A stretch of DNA of 32,478 bases from Lentisphaeria bacterium (GTDB lineage Bacteria; Verrucomicrobiota; Lentisphaeria; Victivallales; UBA1829), in contig JAFZZR010000069.1 in assembly GCA_017615635.1 (NCBI GenBank), positions 1 through 32,478 on the forward strand, written 5' to 3'. Shown in pieces: positions 30,327-32,478 of this stretch. A program made the position numbers and the translations under genes. The notes beneath the pieces are model-generated. The model was not told the DNA's origin. It did not search any database and saw only the letters and a program-made list of their open reading frames with translations. Position 1 is the stretch's first letter, and every line of letters begins with the position of its first letter.

Positions 30327-31337
30327 ATGGCTTTTCATTTCCGTATTTTCCCCCCGAAGCGAACTTTGATTCTCTTCGCCGTCCTGTTTTTGCCTTTCTT
30401 GGCGGATTCGATTTGGTCGACCTGGAAAAATTTTCAATGGTCCCGGTCATCTGCTCTTTCCCTGTACAGTCTGGGGTATATGCACTGTCCTCGGGAGTTG
30501 TCCGTACGTTCGGGCGATAACCGTCTTTCATGGGAGGATGCGATCCGGATTCCCGCGGAAACGAATCTGGGATACGGCAGTACGCTGGAATACCGTAAGG
30601 ACTCGGCGGAGATTCAATTCCGTGTGTTTCATGTGTCCCCGTCTTTTTTCTTCCCACGGAAAATCTCGTCGTGCTTCCGCGTTTCCGATCCGGCACAGGA
30701 AAAAGAGGTTTGTCGATTTATCCTGGAACATGAAAAGGAGTTGACAGACAGTGATTTTCAGGGAGCGATACGAGATTTCCTCGCCAGACACAAACACGAA
30801 TTGAGAAAAGTTGGGAACGGGAGTTTTCACCTTGGGCTGGAACGGGCCGGTGTGGCGGAATGGATCAAGGCCGGCAAGGATCCCGAGGCGGAATGGCGGA
30901 AGAAATTTCCCGAGGAGACGGAAAAAGAAGGGATCCGCGTCCTGTTCTCCGATATTGCAAAAGACTGCCCGGGCTCGGTAACATTCGACAATTATCCTGG
31001 GTTTCGCGACTGGTATCGTTTCCCTGTACGTTATCCGTATCATTTCCTGATGATCGACACGCTGGATTCCGGAACGCTCGAGAAGTATGACGGCGGAGAT
31101 ATCCGGGATCCGAACTCTTCCTCCGTGACCGTGGATGGATGTACGGATATCATCAAGCTGGGCTGGAACAGTGAATTTTTGATTTTCGAGCGTGCGGATC
31201 ATCGGTTCGGCCTTTTTCATTTTGCCTCCGGGCAATGCAGGTTTTTCGGCTCACGGGCGGAACGGGACCGCGGGCTCGCGCATCCTCTCCCGGAGGAGAA
31301 AACACCTTCGGTTTATTTTGAAAAATTCCGGCAATGA
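30327..31337 (+). CDS. Membrane-anchored protein of unknown function with WIK...DPE module
   Basis: The 336-residue protein starts with a basic segment and one hydrophobic helix (about 12-30), so it is probably anchored in the inner membrane with the rest outside, or exported. I recognise no domain. At 170-194 it carries GLERAGVAEWIKAGKDPEAE and RKKF, which is repeated almost exactly, DNA included, in a short frame at 31973. Codon choice appears less GC-biased than in the sugar genes before it, hinting at an accessory origin. The next gene starts inside its stop codon (ATGA), so the two products are probably made together. The ATG at 30327 is preferred; a TTG two codons earlier is possible. 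Confidence 0.6.
   Translation: MAFHFRIFPPKRTLILFAVLFLPFLADSIWSTWKNFQWSRSSALSLYSLGYMHCPRELSVRSGDNRLSWEDAIRIPAETNLGYGSTLEYRKDSAEIQFRVFHVSPSFFFPRKISSCFRVSDPAQEKEVCRFILEHEKELTDSDFQGAIRDFLARHKHELRKVGNGSFHLGLERAGVAEWIKAGKDPEAEWRKKFPEETEKEGIRVLFSDIAKDCPGSVTFDNYPGFRDWYRFPVRYPYHFLMIDTLDSGTLEKYDGGDIRDPNSSSVTVDGCTDIIKLGWNSEFLIFERADHRFGLFHFASGQCRFFGSRAERDRGLAHPLPEEKTPSVYFEKFRQ
30834..30907 (+). repeat. 74-bp duplicated block, copy inside the intact gene
   Basis: This block matches 32006-32079 at 73 of 74 bases, the one difference being A at 30842 versus G at 32014. Sequence on both sides diverges at once. It encodes residues 170-194 of the membrane-anchored protein. Confidence 0.95.
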
Positions 31338-31960
31338 AGTATTCGGTTTTCGCCATCCTGCTTTGTGTTTTCTGCTGCTTTTTTTCGGCCGGATGTGTCT
31401 CCGTCATGCAGACCTCGGCCATGCTGCTGGAAGATCGGGAATACGAAATTTTTCCTGTTCCGGAGAAAGCGGCGGAAGCCCGGTGGCTGGATGGTGTTCT
31501 TTATCTGAAATGCCCCGTCCGGAAATATGTCCGGAAGCATACCCTCGTGCGGATGGCGATCACCCCGTCCTGCCTCGGCGGATTTCAATATAAGCCTGCC
31601 GGGCCTTCGGAAGACCGGTTTGTCTGGATCAAGGCGGCTTCTGAACTCCCGTTGTTTCCTGATCCGTGGACATTCGAATACGATCCGGATCAGGATGCGT
31701 TGAAAAAACGTCTGGCCTCGGCAAAGCATGCCGAGATTCCTGCGGATCTTTGCTTCTGCATCTTTTTCTATGGCTTTGACAGGGAACCGGACCGCATGAA
31801 TACGATCCTGCCGCTGGTGGAGGCCAGATCGGAAAATTCCATTCCCCGTATCATTCTGGCGTATGCAGATGGATTCTTTGTCGATTTCCCGGTATCGTTG
31901 TTCATGACTCTTACCGGCAGTTTCTGGTATTTGCCTTTGACAGAATATGCAGAGAAGTAA
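31334..31960 (+). CDS. Predicted lipoprotein, weakly YceK/DUF1375-like
   Basis: The 208-residue product has a hydrophobic, Cys-rich signal sequence ending FSAGC at 17-21, a probable though non-ideal lipobox. Near the C-terminus DGFFVDFPVSLFMTLTGSFWYLPL recalls the end of small YceK/YidQ (DUF1375) lipoproteins, where a Asp-x-Pro-x-Ser stretch precedes a hydrophobic segment; the resemblance is slight. Its ATG overlaps the preceding stop codon (ATGA), so translation is coupled. Membrane anchoring of both partners suggests they meet at the envelope. Function is unknown. Confidence 0.6.
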   Translation: MKYSVFAILLCVFCCFFSAGCVSVMQTSAMLLEDREYEIFPVPEKAAEARWLDGVLYLKCPVRKYVRKHTLVRMAITPSCLGGFQYKPAGPSEDRFVWIKAASELPLFPDPWTFEYDPDQDALKKRLASAKHAEIPADLCFCIFFYGFDREPDRMNTILPLVEARSENSIPRIILAYADGFFVDFPVSLFMTLTGSFWYLPLTEYAEK

Positions 31961-31972
31961 TTTCGGGACATC

Positions 31973-32101
31973 ATGACAAAGCTCGGCTACGGCGATCCGT
32001 ATGTGGGGCTGGAGCGGGCCGGTGTGGCGGAATGGATCAAGGCCGGCAAGGATCCCGAGGCGGAATGGCGGAAGAAATTCTCTTTTTCAGGAAAAAAATA
32101 G
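31973..32101 (+). pseudogene. Short frame carrying the duplicated WIK...DPE module, probably a gene fragment
   Basis: This 42-residue frame begins MTKLGYGDPYV and continues with the same 25 residues found at 170-194 of the protein at 30327, then ends SFSGKK. The DNA of the shared part is 73/74 identical, while what lies before and after is unrelated except for LGYG, which also occurs at residues 81-84 of the intact protein. It has no convincing Shine-Dalgarno site. It is most simply a truncated or internally deleted paralogue that recently recombined with the intact gene. A real micropeptide cannot be excluded. Confidence 0.55.
32006..32079 (+). repeat. 74-bp duplicated block, copy in the short downstream frame
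   Basis: Partner of 30834-30907, offset by 1172 bases, with a single mismatch. The near identity against sharply different flanks points to recent duplication or gene conversion rather than slow conservation. Confidence 0.95.
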
Positions 32102-32133
32102 TTTGATCGTGCAATAATTCGAAAATCAAATCG

Positions 32134-32177
32134 TTTTATGGTCAGAAAGCGCCGATGGAGCGCTGGAAACCATAAAA
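32134..32177 (+). promoter_or_regulatory. Long stem-loop in the leader of the His-rich protein gene
   Basis: TTTTATGGT (32134-32142) and ACCATAAAA (32169-32177) form a perfect 9-bp outer stem. Inside, after a 5/4 internal loop, AGCGC (32148-32152) pairs with GCGCT (32160-32164) around a 7-base loop. The stem ends three bases before the GGAG ribosome binding site at 32181-32184. It could regulate translation or stabilise the mRNA. There is no U-run, so it is not a standard terminator. Confidence 0.65.
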
Positions 32178-32191
32178 ACAGGAGATGAAAA

Positions 32192-32478
32192 ATGAAGAAC
32201 ACGATCCTTAAAACCACCGTCTGCGCCGCAGCCGTCGTCATCGGAACTTCCGCCTTTGCGGGAGAACATCATCATGAACACCACAAGGGAAATGACGGAG
32301 TCCGTCTGGCCGCGAGCATCGTGAATCTCGTGGGGAACGTTCTGGGAGGTCCGTCCGTCGCGGTGTATCACGAACCCCCGGCGCCCGTGTATGCCAGACC
32401 CGTGCACTGTCCCCCGCCGCCGCCTCCGGCCCCGCACCATCATCATCATGACCGCAGACCCGGCGGACACGGCCCCGG
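32192..32478 (+). CDS. Secreted His/Pro-rich protein, cut by the window end
   Basis: From the ATG at 32192 the frame stays open for 95 codons to the window end. The start has GGAG seven bases upstream. A signal peptide is plain: MKNTILKTTVCAAAVVIGTSAFA then GEHHHEHHKGND. A short hydrophobic stretch (VRLAASIVNLVGNVLGG) follows, then a Pro-rich segment and a run of five His. Clusters of histidine in an exported protein suggest binding of zinc, nickel or copper, but no family is recognised and the C-terminus is missing. Confidence 0.7.
   Translation, partial: MKNTILKTTVCAAAVVIGTSAFAGEHHHEHHKGNDGVRLAASIVNLVGNVLGGPSVAVYHEPPAPVYARPVHCPPPPPPAPHHHHHDRRPGGHGP

Noticed and set aside
1..32478. CRISPR arrays, insertion sequences, prophage or defence islands
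   Set aside because: On reading I saw no regularly spaced repeats, transposase or integrase, phage structural gene or known defence gene. The repeats present are pairs or a short tandem set.

Overview
This window reads as an ordinary chromosomal stretch from a Gram-negative-type bacterium. Evidence for that is a SurA/PrsA-like periplasmic foldase, an RND efflux pair, several lipoprotein signal peptides and TTGAAA/TATATT-like promoters with Shine-Dalgarno sites. The tRNA-Lys has CCA encoded in the DNA. The mix of sugar-phosphate-isomerase-like TIM barrels, a Gfo/Idh/MocA oxidoreductase, a YjmF/UxuB-type mannonate oxidoreductase and many secreted proteins of unknown function suggests a polysaccharide-using member of the PVC group, perhaps Lentisphaerota. 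That taxonomic guess is inference only, since no rRNA or marker phylogeny was available.

Layout. At 1-3423 a leftward gene start lies at the edge, followed by two rightward genes (TIM-barrel isomerase-like and a secreted YD-type repeat protein), each preceded by the same 65-bp promoter-like repeat. At 3435-6594 there are leftward genes for the Mrp Fe-S carrier, a parvulin foldase and a TPR-like lipoprotein. At 6794-11566 lies a leftward, tightly overlapping membrane cluster: a GT-C glycosyltransferase, a single-pass protein, a DUF1232-type protein and an EI24/CysZ-type protein, headed by tRNA-Lys(UUU). At 11837-16698 a marR-RND adaptor-RND pump operon runs rightward. A DUF2062 membrane protein and a convergent amidohydrolase follow. 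Then comes a 244-bp gap with a strongly folded RNA candidate (18250-18400), rsmE, a small zinc-ribbon protein and an isolated OppB-type permease.

At 21040-27003 lies a translationally coupled DNA-repair and envelope operon: nth, a DUF374 acyltransferase, cinA, a compact uvrC and a second GT-C-like protein. At 27123-30012 lie sugar-metabolism genes: isomerase-like, Gfo/Idh/MocA, and a separately promoted and terminated uxuB-type reductase. The last 2.4 kb is accessory in character. It holds a membrane-anchored protein of unknown family coupled to a lipoprotein, flanked by two remnants of the same protein module, one of them a 73/74-identical 74-bp duplication. It ends with a His/Pro-rich secreted protein that runs off the window.

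The best candidates for something undescribed are the structured RNA upstream of rsmE, the duplicated promoter-operator at 98-162 and 1004-1068, and the WIK...DPE module that recurs three times near 30.1-32.1 kb. I saw no CRISPR array, insertion sequence, prophage or defence system.
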